Shown: positions 42,640-54,895, counted from the first letter of the stretch. The stretch: DNA of 64,000 bases from Xiphydria camelus (GCA_963678675.1 OY783193.1:14516208-14580207); one strand, 5' to 3'. A program made the numbers and translations. The notes: generated by a model from the sequence alone, not told the origin.

Positions 42640-43493
42640 GAAAGCACGCGAGTGTGTGTTTTCAGCGAGATGAAAACGCCCCTGGCAAAAACTTCCGGAG
42701 GGGGGAGAGGAAGGAAAAGGTGGTGAGCTATATCGCCGGGCAGGATACGGCCCATTTAATTTCAGAATCGCGCGAATTGCCGCCCTTCTTCGACGAGGGA
42801 GTGAGGGATGATCAGAGGGTGGGGAGACTACGTCAGGAAGTAACGGGCCAAGCAGAGGGCGAAGCGAAGAGAGGAGCCGCGGAGACGTAAGTGCAGCAGT
42901 TACAGATTAAGCACAACTAAACATCCCTTAAACAACTTGGTCATAAATTCTCGAGCAAGATTAAGACGCTGTACTCCTCTCCATATACCGTTCCTCCGGT
43001 CCCTCCGCCGTCGCACCAGACATCCAGTTCGCGGTGCCCGCACCCCCAACTGCCGCGCCCGCGGGGCCCCTCTTGGCATTTGAGACGAGAACCGGGGCGC
43101 GCTGCTTCCCTCTGGAACGAGCCTACGATCTCCTGCCCGCCTTCTTCTCCTTCCACTTTCACCCTCTTTCGTCCTCCTTCTGCCATACCACTCGACTAAC
43201 TACGTCTGATTATTGCGGCCGGGAGGAGATAAATTTACTTAATTTCAACCCCCGGGCCTAGTTATGACCTGTTCCAGCGCTAGTTGTACTTGCAGCGCGA
43301 CCGAATAGGGGAGAGGCAATCTCTGTCTCCGACTCTGACTGGGTGGAAACGGTCGTAGCACGGCGAAAGGGGGTTTAGCAACGTTTTAGATATGCCGTGA
43401 CTGTTGTATAGACTGAAGTGTAGGTACCTGAGGTACATCTTTGAGTTTCTTGATGAACTGAGGATAGAAATTAGTTATTCCTCATATTCGTAC
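42635..43493. other. CpG/GA-rich unique-looking block
   Basis: No coding exon recognised. Overlapping frames on both strands reflect composition. Confidence 0.35.
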
Positions 43494-43735
43494 AATGAGA
43501 AAAATAATTAGGTTCAAGTAACAAAGAACATTTAGTCGAACACGTTTAATTATTCTAAACAAAATACTGGCCTGTTGAAGTAAATATCAAGTTATTCTAA
43601 CCAAAAAGTGGTCAGTTTAATCAAACAAACAGAGGATTCAGATTTCTTAAGGTAATACTTAATTCAGACTTCATCAAACGGGTTGATCATCATCTCCGAG
43701 AGTTTGGTTAAATTGACACAAATCATTCTTCTCAA
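43494..43735. repeat. TGAGAAAAATAATTAGG repeat, copy A
   Basis: TGAGAAAAATAATTAGGTTC, AACCAAAAAGTGGTCAGTTT and CAGAGGATTCAGATTTC match, with divergence, the block at 56033-56250 in the same order. Confidence 0.6.
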
Positions 43736-43742
43736 TACAAGT

Positions 43743-44131
43743 CCGCGTAAAAAAAGTATGGCTAAAGTATGGCGGAAGTCTGGGAAAAGTTGAACCAAAA
43801 AAGTATGGCTACGGATCGTTTCCCAGACTTTCAGCCAGTAAACAATGCGCTCTTCAATTGGAATTCTGTTGTTTGTATGCGGTTATGCTGTGATCAATGT
43901 ATGTTCATGTCAGTTGATATTATTTCATTATAATCATTATCGTTTTATAATGAAGAACCCATACAATAGAATTGAATCAACAAGATACACACAGGTAAGT
44001 CGAGTAAATATTACTTTTCAGAGGATATGAAAAAATTGGCTACCAATCTGGGATACGATCCGTAGTCATACTTCTTTGGTTCAACTTTTCCCAGGCTTCC
44101 GCCATACTTTAGTCATACTTTTTTTACGCGG
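43743..44131. mobile_element. Palindromic MITE (CGCGTAAAAAAAGTATGGC ends)
   Basis: CGCGTAAAAAAAGTATGGCT, AAGTATGGCGGAAGTCTGGG and AAAAGTTGAACCAAAAAAGT are mirrored by complements ending CATACTTTTTTTACGCG at 44130. The 200 bp interior contains a 61-codon frame without similarity. Confidence 0.75.
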
Positions 44132-45479
44132 GATATTTCAATAGAAAGGTTAGAGATTAATGTAAATACAGAAAACTGTTATGAATAATGAAACTTTCTG
44201 TGCTTGAGTATAAAGATAAACATTACAATTTTTCTCCTGTATTGTATTATTTTTGCAGCATGTATACAACTTATTTCCACGTAAAGCTAAATCTATGGGA
44301 TAAAAATAGAGTTACTTCGTTCATTTTCCGCTCCCTTTAATCTCTACAACCGTATTAACTCATTATGAAAAAAAAACCAAATCCGCTAACATTTCTCGCC
44401 CAGATTTCGAACAATGAATCGCTTCCAGAATTAGCAGATCTGTTTACTTTGTATTCAGAGTGCTTCCCTTCAAAAAAGGCTTAAATATTGGAGCAAAGTA
44501 TCCAACCCCTTTCCCCCTTGCTTTAAAGTACTTCTTCGGCTCTTTGAGTTTCCCCGATGAGCGAACCGTTAAAATATGTACCTATATACCTTATTCGGAG
44601 TTTCGCTTGAAAAATTAGATGCTTCGTGGGATGAAATAAAAATGTTGCGGGTAATGAGATTTCCCCCGTAGCATGTCGTAAAGCTCGGGGAAGAAATTCA
44701 CCGCACAGATTCGAGGTTCGGATATTACGAGGTTCTTACCGCGAGGGAAAAAATTCGCCGTTATGTCAATTACAATCGCAATGTATATCTATATCGCGTC
44801 GAGAGATTATTAAGGGATTACTGTGACGTTGCCAATACTGCAACGTCATTATTGTAGCAGTTTGCTGCTACCAATACCTATTAGATGAAAATATCAGAAA
44901 TTAATTGTAATCGTAGTACGAAGCAGTACTGCATTTTTTATCGCACCGAACAAAATTATTTGGCAATTTTAACAAAAATAGGTTTTGCTGATAATGGCTT
45001 GCTACCAAGACAAAAATAGTATCTGTGACAGTCAAAGATATGTCCAATAATAGTAAAAATTTCACTGTGATTGCAATTATATTTGGTATTATTGAACATA
45101 TCTTTTGCTGCCGTAGATAATATTTCTGTTATAATAATAAAACGTTCCCAGCAAAACCTAGTTTTATTAAGCCTGCAAAATAATTTTTTCCCCTGTGTAA
45201 TCGCTAAATTAAAAAACTCGATAACTCGCCTTTATACCTCTCGCAATTTCCTGCTCCTTTATTGATATCCATACCACTGCTACCACTACTGCTTCCAAAA
45301 ATTGTCACGTGTCGATCATACCTGGCAAAACAAATAACAAATAGTAAACTCCCGGCGAATCGTAAAATTCGATAACGACTGAAAAGAAAAAAACCTCCCC
45401 ACGATTCGATTCCCCGGATACCTAATTATCGTTAACCGCGGCAATTGAACGGAAAAACGTCACGTGTCAATCACAACAG
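44132..45479. other. No gene seen
   Basis: AT-rich DNA. A small inverted pair around TGACGTTGCCAATACTGCAACGTCA (44823-44848) is the only structure noted. Confidence 0.4.
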
Positions 45480-46130
45480 TCACGCGTATAAATGATTTGA
45501 CACGCCACTCTTTTTCCCCGCGGTTACCACCACTCCCCAAGGACGGAGTCCGCACAGTTGAGTCTACGTCACGTGGCATATCCAACCCCGTGGCCACCGA
45601 GGGGGCGCGCGGCTAATTCGACGTTCGTCGGCGGGACATTGGGCGGGAGTAGAGGTCGCGACGATCGAATCGTCAATCCACCGCGGGTGCGGAGTGCCAC
45701 GGGGATGCGGCGAGGCAGAGGTACGGATCCGCGAAGGGGAGGCCTGGGAGAAAAGGGACGAGAGCCGAGACGACGCCCAAGGACAACGACTGCAGGGGTG
45801 GGTATTACGGTTTTCCAGTCAAGAGGCGCGACGGCGGGGGAATCGTCAGAAGTAGTGTCGCTCGTTTCCGCGGAATTTGATAAAGCGAGAGGGGCGCGTA
45901 AATCTCACCCGGTCGCAACCCTGCGCGTGCGGACCGCCGTTTTGCCCGGGGATATGTCGTCATATCCGGATAGTTGGGTGGGACTTCCCGCCGAGGTAGA
46001 GCGACGTCGTTTCCGCGTACGAATTGCAGAGGCTCGTATTATGTATTTCGCACCGTTCTATACGAGTTTCTCTCTTTTTGCGGTGACTATATCGCTGGTA
46101 AATGCGAGCTGGTACATTTTTGCGAAATAA
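45480..46130. other. CpG-rich block with a TATA-like motif
   Basis: A 190-codon frame (45558-46130) exists, but its Arg/Pro/Gly-rich composition and lack of family similarity look like GC-rich non-coding DNA. GTATAAATG at 45486 could be a TATA motif. Confidence 0.3.
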
Positions 46131-47120
46131 TTAATTATTTGGAAAAGTACCTGGTTACATTGTTCATTAGTAAAAGACTTAAAACAATGGTCTATAGAAG
46201 AATCGATGTATGGTTGAGATTGAGAATCTATTTATATTGTTATAAATATTTATTTGTATTCGCGTTTCTTTTTATGATAACTATATCGCCGGTAAATACA
46301 AGTTGGTAACTTTTTGCGAAATAATTATTTGGAAAGGTGCCTGGTTATATTATTCATTGACAAAAGAGTTAAAACAGGGGCCTGGAGAAGAAGCGATATT
46401 TGATTCAAATTTAGAATCTAACGCCCCATTCCTAATAAGCTCAATTAGATACCTAATTTTCACGTGCAAAAATATTTGCATTGGTTCCTGCAGATAGAGT
46501 TGCGTAATCATCACGACGATTGTGCAAACTACTATAATCGACTATTCTAAAATCTACGATTAATCTACCGTATGAATTTAAAAAAATTACTACCGATTTG
46601 AGAAAATAACTTTTCTTAAATAAATTGTTTAATTGATAGTATAATATAATGTTTGGTACAAATAAATCATTCTAGTATTATAGCAACATATTTACGAGAA
46701 ATTATATTTATATTGAATACATGTCATGCATTATGCATTACATTATTTTGAAATCATTCAATGTCACAAATATGCTTACTTATTGAGTATACTCATAAAG
46801 AGCACAATCTTCATGTGTTTGAAAACTTGTACGAGTTAAAATTGCTGTAAAAAATCAACGTAATCTATCTGCGTTTTAAAATCGAAATGTAAATTCCTAA
46901 ATCGTATAAAACGAAACTATTATACATGTCATACAAAACTAGGATTCGATCATTATCAGTTCCTATAGGATTCACGAACACAGGAATCGTTAAGAACTGA
47001 AACGTCAGATCCTGTCTTGTTGTCCTCACTGCGTCGGCATTTGCCGATCGGCATGACAGTTTAGCAATATCAGATACCTACGTATGGATTCGTATGTACT
47101 CGTAAGTGCATATGCATATA
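46131..47120. other. No gene seen; short diverged duplication
   Basis: GTGACTATATCGCTGGTAAA ... TTTTTGCGAAATAATTAATT (46082-46138) recurs as ATAACTATATCGCCGGTAAA ... TTTTTGCGAAATAATTATTT (46277-46331), a direct duplication of about 55 bp units. No coding sequence recognised. Confidence 0.5.
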
Positions 47121-47847
47121 CAGGGTGTTCCTAAATATCATGTACAAACGGAAGGATGTAATTCTTTGACTTATTTCATGACTAAAAGTTCATATAAACA
47201 TAGGTCCGTAAATCTTCGTTACTGATCTACAAGGTGTTGAAATTACAAAGTTTTTTTTAGTTTTTTTATAGCTAATGCAGTTTTTAAGATATTTAGCTCA
47301 AATGTGGAATGTAGGTTATGCTGTAGGGCTTATATCATTGGGCATGTCAAATGGTTGTGTGAATCTACTGGGGGTTATTTTTTTAGGGATCGTGCCCCCT
47401 TTTCTCCCCCCGAACTTTTTCGCGGTGCGCCTCTGGTAGATTCTAAAATACAAAATAAATTTTCTGTTTATTTACAATCTTTTTGGTCTCTTGTAGTTTT
47501 TTCGTATCTGCCACCCTTATCGAGAAGAAACCGTAAGAAATACTCCGGGAACGTTCCAAAGAGTCCGGGAATCAATGACAAGAAGAGCGGAGACATGTGT
47601 AAGGGTTGGAGGAGGTCACTTTCAGCAGTTTTTGTAACGTTGTTTTGTTATGTTTATTACTTAGGTTTTTTTATTGTAATAAATCATTGCTACAAAAACC
47701 GCGTTATCTAACAAAATTTTGAAATTTCGACACCCTGTAGATCAGTAACGAAGCTTTTACGGGCCTATGTTTATATGAAATTTTAGTCATGAAATAAGCC
47801 AAAGAATTACCCCCATCTGTTTGTACATGATATTTAGGGACAGCTTG
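47121..47847. mobile_element. TA-flanked 727 bp element (CAGGGTGTTCCTAAATATCATG end)
   Basis: The left CAGGGTGTTCCTAAATATCA is mirrored by TGATATTTAGGGACAGCTTG, with TA at 47119-47120 and 47848-47849. Inverted similarity extends about 120 bp. A 135-codon frame inside (47304-47711) is unrecognised and probably chance. The terminus resembles that of 5041-5436. Confidence 0.75.
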
Positions 47848-48280
47848 TATATCTGATACTACACTGAGAAAAATGAATGGCTACAACAAACTAAAGTGTT
47901 GCTACATACATGTCCCTTAGTAGAGCAATAATCATCGTAGTATGGGGAATACGCATTGTCGTATAAGCAATATCGTTTAGTTACCAATGTATTTATAATT
48001 GCAACAATATGAGAAATTCCTTGGAGAAGTAAGTTTCAGTTACTGGAGACATTTTGTCGAACTGGTGCAGTAACTAACTCAGCATAGCTGTGGGAGCTAA
48101 TGGCTCCATATATGACGATACATATATATTTCTCGCGGCTATGCTGGAAAAAAAAAGTATGGATCGTAAAATGGATTGTTCTGCTGTGACAGCAATATAT
48201 TCTATCTTATATTCAGCTACTGTTAGCTACGAAATATTGCTATTAGAGCAATATTAGAGTAATTATTGTGTGAGATAATA
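47848..48280. repeat. Region starting with CACTGAGAAAAATGAAT repeat
   Basis: CACTGAGAAAAATGAATGGC at 47873 matches the shared terminus of several repeats here. The right boundary is unclear. No gene. Confidence 0.4.
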
Positions 48281-48732
48281 TGTACACCTAGCGTCAATGA
48301 TACTGATCGGTACTTTATCGAGTCGACCGTAACTACACGGTACGAGTGAATCTTATTGTTTTTACACGAGAGCTAAATCTGATTGGTCCTTCATGGCAAA
48401 ATAAGAAGATCCGCTTGCACTGTTTAGTTACGGTCGACTCGATAAAGTACTGTCACCCAAAGTGGGTCGATCAGCATCATTGGCCGCAGGTGTACACCTA
48501 GCGTCGATGATTCTGATCAACCCGCTTTGGGTGACGGTACTTCAATTGAGTCGACCGTAGTTGTACGGTATGAGCAGATCTTCCTGTTTTGCCATGAAGC
48601 ACCAATCTTGATTGTAGCTTTCATGACAAAACACTAATAATAAGATTCACTCGAATCTTTTAACTACGATCGACTCGATAAAAATACCGTCACCCAAAGC
48701 GGGTCGATCAGAATCATTGGCAGCAAGTGTAC
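48281..48732. mobile_element. Two palindromic MITEs head to tail
   Basis: Copy 1 (48281-48495) and copy 2 (48491-48732) each start GTACACCTAGCGTC and end with the near-complement GATCAGCATCATTGGCCGCA or GATCAGAATCATTGGCAGCA plus AGTGTAC or GGTGTAC. Inner arms CGAGTCGACCGTA / TACGGTCGACTCG are conserved. Copy 1 lacks the AACCCGCTTTGGGTGACGGT segment on its left side that copy 2 has on both sides. Confidence 0.75.
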
Positions 48733-48845
48733 CTATCAATAAGATAAACAATTGGCTCTATACAAGTCTTTTACAATGCTTCTTCGTAGAGCCAATTGAA
48801 ATTAATACCACCGGAATCAAATTCAGAGAAACTGGTATCGAAGTT

Positions 48846-49094
48846 TCACTTCTTCCGCGTGTGGCGGCCACACGTTTTGTTTTTTTTTAGTGTTGTGGAC
48901 TGGTGTTGATCTACATAAACAGATCCATCAATATTTGATTGTGTGAATTTAATTCTTTCTCTCCATTCTCGATTTCGTTCTGTACTAGTTTTAGCTAGTA
49001 CCTTCGTCATCGCTTTCTTTACAGGTTGCCTCTCACGAAACTCTTTTGCCTGTTGTTTTCCTGTTCTTGCCATAATAATTTTAATATAACACAC
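48846..49094 (-). CDS. Small Arg/Glu-rich ORF of the 1.7 kb repeat
   Basis: 82 codons. From the internal Met at 49071 it reads MARTGKQQAKEFRERQPVKK, then AMTKVLAKTSTERNREWRER, then IKFTQSNIDGSVYVD. The two halves share a pattern (T-G-K-Q-x-A-K-E-F-R-E-R and T-S-T-E-R-N-R-E-W-R-E-R), a tandem basic-helix motif also seen in small ORFs of other arthropod repeats. It may bind nucleic acid; this is inference. The first seven codons, before Met 49071, extend into non-conserved sequence. Copy 1 keeps only the first 26 or so codons intact. Confidence 0.45.
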   Translation of the reverse strand: MCYIKIIMARTGKQQAKEFRERQPVKKAMTKVLAKTSTERNREWRERIKFTQSNIDGSVYVDQHQSTTLKKNKTCGRHTRKK

Positions 49095-49223
49095 ACGCGA
49101 AAGAATGTTCAGTGTTCATTGATGTTTACGAAATGGAAAATTTATTTAACACGTTGCCTGTCACTGTACTATTTCGACCGTTCTGTGGCCTTTTTTGCAA
49201 TAATAATTATAAAGTAATACACA

Positions 49224-49250
49224 CACACGCGCGCGCGCGCGCGCGAAAGA
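49224..49250. repeat. (CA)n(CG)n microsatellite
   Basis: CACACACA followed by alternating CG, the counterpart of the GC/GT run at 38126-38151 in copy 1. Confidence 0.9.
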
Positions 49251-50225
49251 ATGTACATGCACGGTGGTTACCCGAAAAAAGTCGCGACTCCGATCGCAGA
49301 CTACACGAGCTCCGTATGGCCGGCCACTCGACGCGGTAAAATCCGGAAAACTAAAAATGCGACACAAATGAAAATGCGGTACAAATGAAATACAAACAAC
49401 TCACAAGTAACTGCGCCCTCTAGTCTGGCTTCTCATATCATTTTACGGATACGCCCAAAAAGGGATCCTACATTTATGGTCAGACTAAACAGTCCTCTTA
49501 GAGGAGGTGCGACACTGCGTCGCCTCATAACATGAACAATAGCTTTCATCGCCCGAAGAAACCCTCTCGAGCAACACAAACCAGATCCCCTCTGCACAGT
49601 CTAAACAGCGATTGATTTTTGCGTCATTTTTCTTCAGTTTCAAGTTAATAACTATAACATGTGCGATCAAGAGTAGATCTCCTCGGGGTCGTAAATCTGG
49701 AAGACACTACTGCGTGACACGACTAGTGACCGAACACGTGGAGAGGTGGATTTAAACTGTATCGATTAGTTGAAATGATTTAACACTGCACTCACAATAT
49801 TCCCAGATAGAAAAGTGCCACAGGATTAGTGCAGTGCCGCCAATATACCGCCAAAGTTGATGCAGACCTTGTCGAAGTACGTCGTGTCGGTAGAACCTGA
49901 TATTTCTACCGTGGCATTGTACCGCAAATCTGGAGGAACTTTTCTATCTGGGTTGCTGGTGATTATATTGAATTCAAAGAAATGCAGTAATTCCGTGATG
50001 TAGCCGTGATTTACAATTAGATACACTGCGAGGTTGTTTTAAGGGAAATGTGAAGGACTGCGAACGCATTCGCAACCTACATTCACCAAGCCATACCGCC
50101 CGCCTCGCCGTTGCGACCGATGTACAGATTAGATCTAGATTAACGCGTTACTTAGGTTGCGATAATAGTGATCGGTAAGAGAAATGATGTAGAAGTCCCC
50201 TTTGCGACGGGGGGAATACATATTT

Positions 50226-50378
50226 TGCGAGGCTGGCTCGCGAGGCCGCCGCGCAAGGCAGCCTCAAGACATTTTTGCCTCGGAATATGTAGACAAACGA
50301 ACAGCGGCAGCTTCACGAGGCGAGGCGATCCAACGCGAGGCATGCCTCGCGCGGCGGCCTCGCGATCCAGCCTCGCAA
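50226..50378. repeat. GC-rich hairpin inside copy 2
   Basis: TTGCGAGGCTGGCTCGCGAG and GCCGCCGCGC are mirrored by GCGCGGCGGCCTCGCGATCC and AGCCTCGCAA. Confidence 0.65.
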
Positions 50379-50578
50379 AAAAAGTCGACATAGTGTTTTA
50401 GTTAACGCTCGGTCGTGAGCGGTGGAATGGGGAAGGGTGGAGATCGGTGGGACGGGGCAGGGTCGAGATCGCTGTATGAGAGAGGCACGGTCGAAAGCGG
50501 TGGAGTGTGTGGGTTTCGTTACGGTTTCTCGACTCATCGGGCGCGCATTCAGTACCCTCAGCAAAGAAGTTTCACTTC

Positions 50579-51747
50579 AATAAAAAATTTAAACAAAAGG
50601 AAGACAGCATTTGGCGATTTCATATAATACATACGTAATGCAAAACCGCTCACTTGACATACTACAACATTGCATGATTGCTAGAAGTTATCCGTCGTTC
50701 AGCTCCCACAGCTATACCATATCGTTCTTGCAAGCGGAATACATCCGGCGGAAACGTTCTATTCAGCTCTTGTAGTTAGACATTATCGTTGTGTCGAAAG
50801 ACTTGAATTTAGCTCCAAGAGCCAGAAACTGAATAGACAGAGCCGTTCATTTTTCTAAGTGTACCAAACGGCCGTGCCGATCAGCTCTGTCCCGATACAG
50901 TGCGGACAGAGCTTTAAGACTCATCCCCGTGAGATTTTAAAGAGGATTTCTCTCTAGAGTATAGCTTGCCTTATTATTTCCCGGTCGAGTCTATCCGATA
51001 CATCACGCGGTAGCCGCTTTCACGACCTTTCCCTATCATATTTCCGCTCAGCTACCACCCCCATCGCGCCACACCACACGTGTAAACGTGCATTTAGATC
51101 TTGCAGCGCCACGAGCCACGGCGAGTATCCGGACATTTCTTTTCTCTATTCCATCCCCCTTTCCCCGGCCCCAACTTCTCCTCGCATGTCCCGGCACACC
51201 GGAAGTGCGCGCGATCTCGCACGTTCACCGGGTACCACGGGAATTGCGGGAATTCTAGCGGTCGTGGGTCACCTCAGAAATTTACGGGCGCCGTTTTACG
51301 TTGCCGTCTTATTTGTGCAAGGCATGTACGCCGCCGCCGCCGCCGCTGCTGCTGCTCACTGGCCCTGCAGCTGTATGCACGGTATATATACGTGCGGGCA
51401 CTTCACCATCGTCGAAGTATGAGAGAGGAGGGGACGGGAGTAGGCGAAGGCTTCCCGGAGAGAGAGAGAGAGAGAGAGGGAGAGACTCAAGGCCCGCCCG
51501 TTTCACGGGGTAGCGAAGCGGACGTGTTCCACTTTGTATTTCTCTCTCCCTCGCTCTCCTCCAGCGTCTCCCTCTCGCCATCTCCTTCCGCTCATTGTTT
51601 TTTCCTCCCTCTGTTTATCCGCGTTGTGTAATTGTTCGCCTCCCTCACGCAGACCCGGTGAGAATCTCGCGGAAAGCGAGACGATATCGCGCGCCGAGTC
51701 TCCGATTCACTCCTCGCGCGAGAGCTCGTTACTCCGCCTCTCCTTTA
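50579..51747. other. CpG-rich block; no gene recognised
   Basis: Unique-looking. It includes (GCC)n(GCT)n (51330-51356) and (GA)n (51459-51484). A 176-codon frame at 51101-51631 overlaps other frames and shows no family similarity. Confidence 0.4.
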
Positions 51748-52614
51748 AGCCTCGTGTCCACTTGGAAGTGACTTGCGACAGTTTTTGCTAGAGCAACTTG
51801 GAGTTGCGTATACACTTGAATCAAAATTCCCGCAAGTTTACTGTCGCAAGTCGTTGTAGCAATTTCTCTCGGAGCAAATACTTGCATGTGCGTTGCAACA
51901 GTCGCCGTTTAGTGTCACACCTAGAACCGCTGGCTTCGGGCACGCTATGCCCGTGCGTGGGCTACGGAGGGTTAAATCACTGCATTTTAGACTGATTTAA
52001 AAAAAGCTTTTATAATTAATTCTCTTGGTGGGCACTTAAAATGTTAGTATTTAATGTAACTTTGAATATGTCGCCGGGCGCACATCTGCACATTCTCACT
52101 CAATATTTAGGGGTGTCTCAATCGCTTTTTCTGATTTCCATTTGAATAACACGGTGAAATTGTTGAATCATTGGTTTAGTGCTAATGCTTTCTACGGTAA
52201 AAGAATTTCCCTGTGAAAAATTAGAAATATTGAGAGTTTTAGGTGTAATTGACGTAAAGAAATATTATTTTTAATTATTAAATAAAATTAAATGATAATT
52301 ATGTGGGAATAAATTGTGCAATTGATCGTCGTTTCATGTAGGCTCGTTCAAAGAACTGTCGCTCTATAAAAACGTAACGTAATGTCATAGTGAAGCACTA
52401 ACTTGCGACAAAACTTTCAACTAGGCCCGAAAGCGTAGAGCGCAATTTTGCTCTAGCAAGTAGCACGTGTCCACTTACAAGCCCGGACAGGTCGCAAGCA
52501 CTTCCGCTGAGAGCAGAAGTTTGCAGCAAGTCGACTTGCAGCGCTGTTTACACATGTTGCAAGCGCTGTCTGACAGCCAAACTTGCGCAATTTCTTGCAT
52601 GTGGACACGAGGCT
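51748..52614. mobile_element. TTA-flanked Harbinger-like 867 bp MITE
   Basis: AGCCTCGTGTCCACTTG at 51748 pairs with CATGTGGACACGAGGCT ending at 52614. TTA is on both sides (51745-51747 and 52615-52617), the 3 bp T-W-A target of PIF/Harbinger elements. Subterminal regions repeat ACTTGCGAC / GTCGCAAG many times. The middle is AT-rich and non-coding. Confidence 0.7.
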
Positions 52615-53017
52615 TTACACACGCTTTCACTTCTGGTTACCGGCGCACGGCGCACAGTGCTCCCCGGTATATGGGAGAGTGGACAAAAATAGAAATTCCT
52701 CTTGACGGTTAATCAAACAGTAAATAAATGATTGTTAAGGAGGTTTTTTGGGTCGCTGATTACGAATCTGAAGTCAGATTTCAAAAATTGATATGGCGGA
52801 TCCAATATGGCGGACGAGATTTTCGAAAATCGACGGATTCATGTCAAATTTGGTATAGGGGGATTTCTTGGGTCGCTGATTACGAATATGGTTATATTTA
52901 CAAAAATTGAAAATAATAAACATTAAAATTTTGTTCTAAAGTTATTTGTTTGTTTGTTTATTTATTTATTTTTACTTTAAAAAATACTTATGATTTGTTT
53001 GTTTGTAATGGGGTGTT
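52615..53017. repeat. GGGTCGCTGATTACGAAT direct repeats
   Basis: TTTTGGGTCGCTGATTACGAATCTG-like and TTCTTGGGTCGCTGATTACG copies (52745 and 52865), each followed by related sequence (AAAAATTGA), are spaced 120 bp apart with an intervening ATATGGCGGA doublet. These are part of a dispersed repeat. Confidence 0.6.
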
Positions 53018-54236
53018 GGGGGGGGGGGGGGCAAAACCCCTGCCAAAACCCCGCCTCGAACCCCGTCAATCTCGTATTTGACACTAAGTGACAAAAAATA
53101 GAGTTCGTCATTCGGGCGTTTCGCGCCCTCATAACGAAAATATCTATAGTTTGGTTTGAGCAGCCTTGAGCAAATAAAACGATATATAGGTATTAAGAGG
53201 AATGTACAAGCTTTAATAAAATACTAAACTGAAAAGGAGGTTTTTGGAACTTTTTGAGAAATAGCCTCCGCAATCATATGTGTAAAAACATAAGAAATAT
53301 AAGTCCTACGAATATTTTTTTCGGTAAGTCAACACTTTTCTTATTTATATAAAGTGAATAAAAATCACCTTACCTTGTAGATTACACATACACATTTAAA
53401 ATAATTTCTAAAAAGAAGTTCGTAATTCTGTTGAGACGAGAATGTTTACGCTTTGACGCGTCTTTCTTTATTTATTTGCATGGCAACGGTGATTTAATTG
53501 TTCAAAAACGGATAGGTGTGGGTATAAGGGGCATTACTTTTTGATTTCAACGAATTAGTTTTTCTATATCGCGTAAGTAAAAATCTGATTTTTGTCCACT
53601 GGAGAAAGCACTGTGCGGCGGCGGGAAATACAACAAGGAGAAGCGTCGAAGAAGCGGCTACCGCGTCGTTTCCGAGAGACGATCGTGAGAAACGAAGGAA
53701 GTTCGAAGGGACGGGACGCGAAAGGAAAGAGCGATAGACGCGACTGTGTGTACCTACGTACCGGTGCTTGTAACGAGAGCGTTTCGCTATAGGGGCTTTT
53801 CCATGCTCGTTTCTCTTTGAATTCAGCCACATTGTGTACCCGTGTAGCCCGCCTATTCTGTTCTACTCGATTCTATTCTATTCGATGTAATTTCATTTCG
53901 ATCAATTTTACGCTCTGTCTGCTATTTCTTGCTGTCACTATACATGACGTTAGACCTTTTTGTTGGCAATCCATAAGTGAAAACTCGTATTTGCAATGAA
54001 AGAAAAATGTGCTTCGTTCAACCATCGGAAAGGTTTCATACGGCGAACCTCACAGTGAAATTGTTTCTAGTAGGTAGATATTCACTTGTTTCGACTTCAA
54101 ATTGGTTGCTTCAATACTATTTATTCTTTCTTACAGTCTTATGGCATTGAAACAATTATATCGTAAGGTTTGCCGTATTCAATCTCATCGATGGATGAAC
54201 GAGTCAATTTTTCTATAAGTTTCAGTGTAACGCAAA
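53018..54236. other. No gene seen; poly-G run at the start
   Basis: A run of 14 G (53018-53031) is followed by CCCC-AAAACCCC-rich sequence. A small CpG-rich part is at 53580-53780. Frames on both strands lack similarity. Confidence 0.4.
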
Positions 54237-54895
54237 CAGGGTGTCCAGCGCTTCGCGTCTATAAAATTCCCGATCAATTGCCGACCAATTCTCGAATTCT
54301 TCTTTAAAATTCCCGGATTCTCTGACACGTTTTTAAATTGTTTTTGTGAAACTCTATTTCCATCGTTTCGGGTTGTGCATTTTTTGCATTTAACTACAAA
54401 ATAATGTAATACTATATTTGAAAAGTAGTATACAAATTAATGAAATAACAACGTATTGATAATTACAAAATATTTATTCATGAAATAACGGCTGAGAAAC
54501 TGTCATAGTGGAAACTGTTTGAAAATTACAATATAGTACTCTAATAAAAAATTAAATTAAAATAAGTAAATTTCAAATAGGTAAATATCAACAAAAATGC
54601 TCAACTTGATATGAACCAACACGTTCGAAACAAAGGAACGCTGAAACAGATAGTTTAGAGCGCACTTTTAAAATGTGATCGAAAACCGCATTATGAATTA
54701 ACAAAACGAATTATAACTTCGATTTTTTAGAATTATATGGGAAATATAAGGGTTGATGTAAAACTTGATCTTACTAAACGTAAATAATTTCCGGAATCGT
54801 CCATAAATTCTCAACCATTTCTCGGTTCCCCGACCAGTTTTAAATTCCCGTCCAATTTCTGGTTTTTCCGATTTTCTCGGTCACTGGGAACCCTG
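54237..54895. mobile_element. hAT-like element, 659 bp, 6 bp target duplication CGCAAA
   Basis: CAGGGTGTCCAGCGCTTCG at 54237 pairs with the complement of CGGTCACTGGGAACCCTG ending at 54895. CGCAAA occurs at 54231-54236 and 54896-54901. Subterminal AATTCCCGG/CCCGACCA-type motifs recur. No ORF. Confidence 0.6.

Larger units (their letters stand above)
48753..50578 (-). mobile_element. 1.7-1.8 kb repeat with GAAGTGAAACTTC ends, copy 2 (inverted)
   Basis: Read on the minus strand it starts GAAGTGAAACTTCTTTGCTG at 50578 and follows the order of copy 1 (GC-rich hairpin, TTTACGACCCCGAGGAGATC, GC/CA repeat, basic ORF, GAAGTGAAACTTCGATACCA). The terminal palindrome is cut short at its centre (GGCTCTATACAAG at 48753), and the sequence beyond is unrelated. 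An extra block (about 49800-49945) is absent from copy 1. Confidence 0.65.

Noticed and set aside
42351..42755. 134-codon minus-strand ORF with Leu/Ser repeats
   Set aside because: It is the translation of the (GA)n microsatellite.
43845..44030. 61-codon ORF inside a MITE
   Set aside because: Hydrophobic start resembles a signal peptide, but it lies within a palindromic MITE and is not supported by any other sign.
45558..46130. 190-codon Arg/Pro-rich ORF
   Set aside because: It lies in a CpG-rich island where stops are rare. Residue composition is biased and no domain is recognised.
47304..47711. 135-codon ORF inside the 727 bp TA element
   Set aside because: No similarity and no conserved motif; probably chance, though a relic cannot be excluded.
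48281..48732. CRISPR-like or satellite array
   Set aside because: Only two palindromic units without spacers, in a eukaryotic genome.
51101..51631. 176-codon ORF
   Set aside because: It covers (GCC)n and (GA)n repeats and has low-complexity composition.
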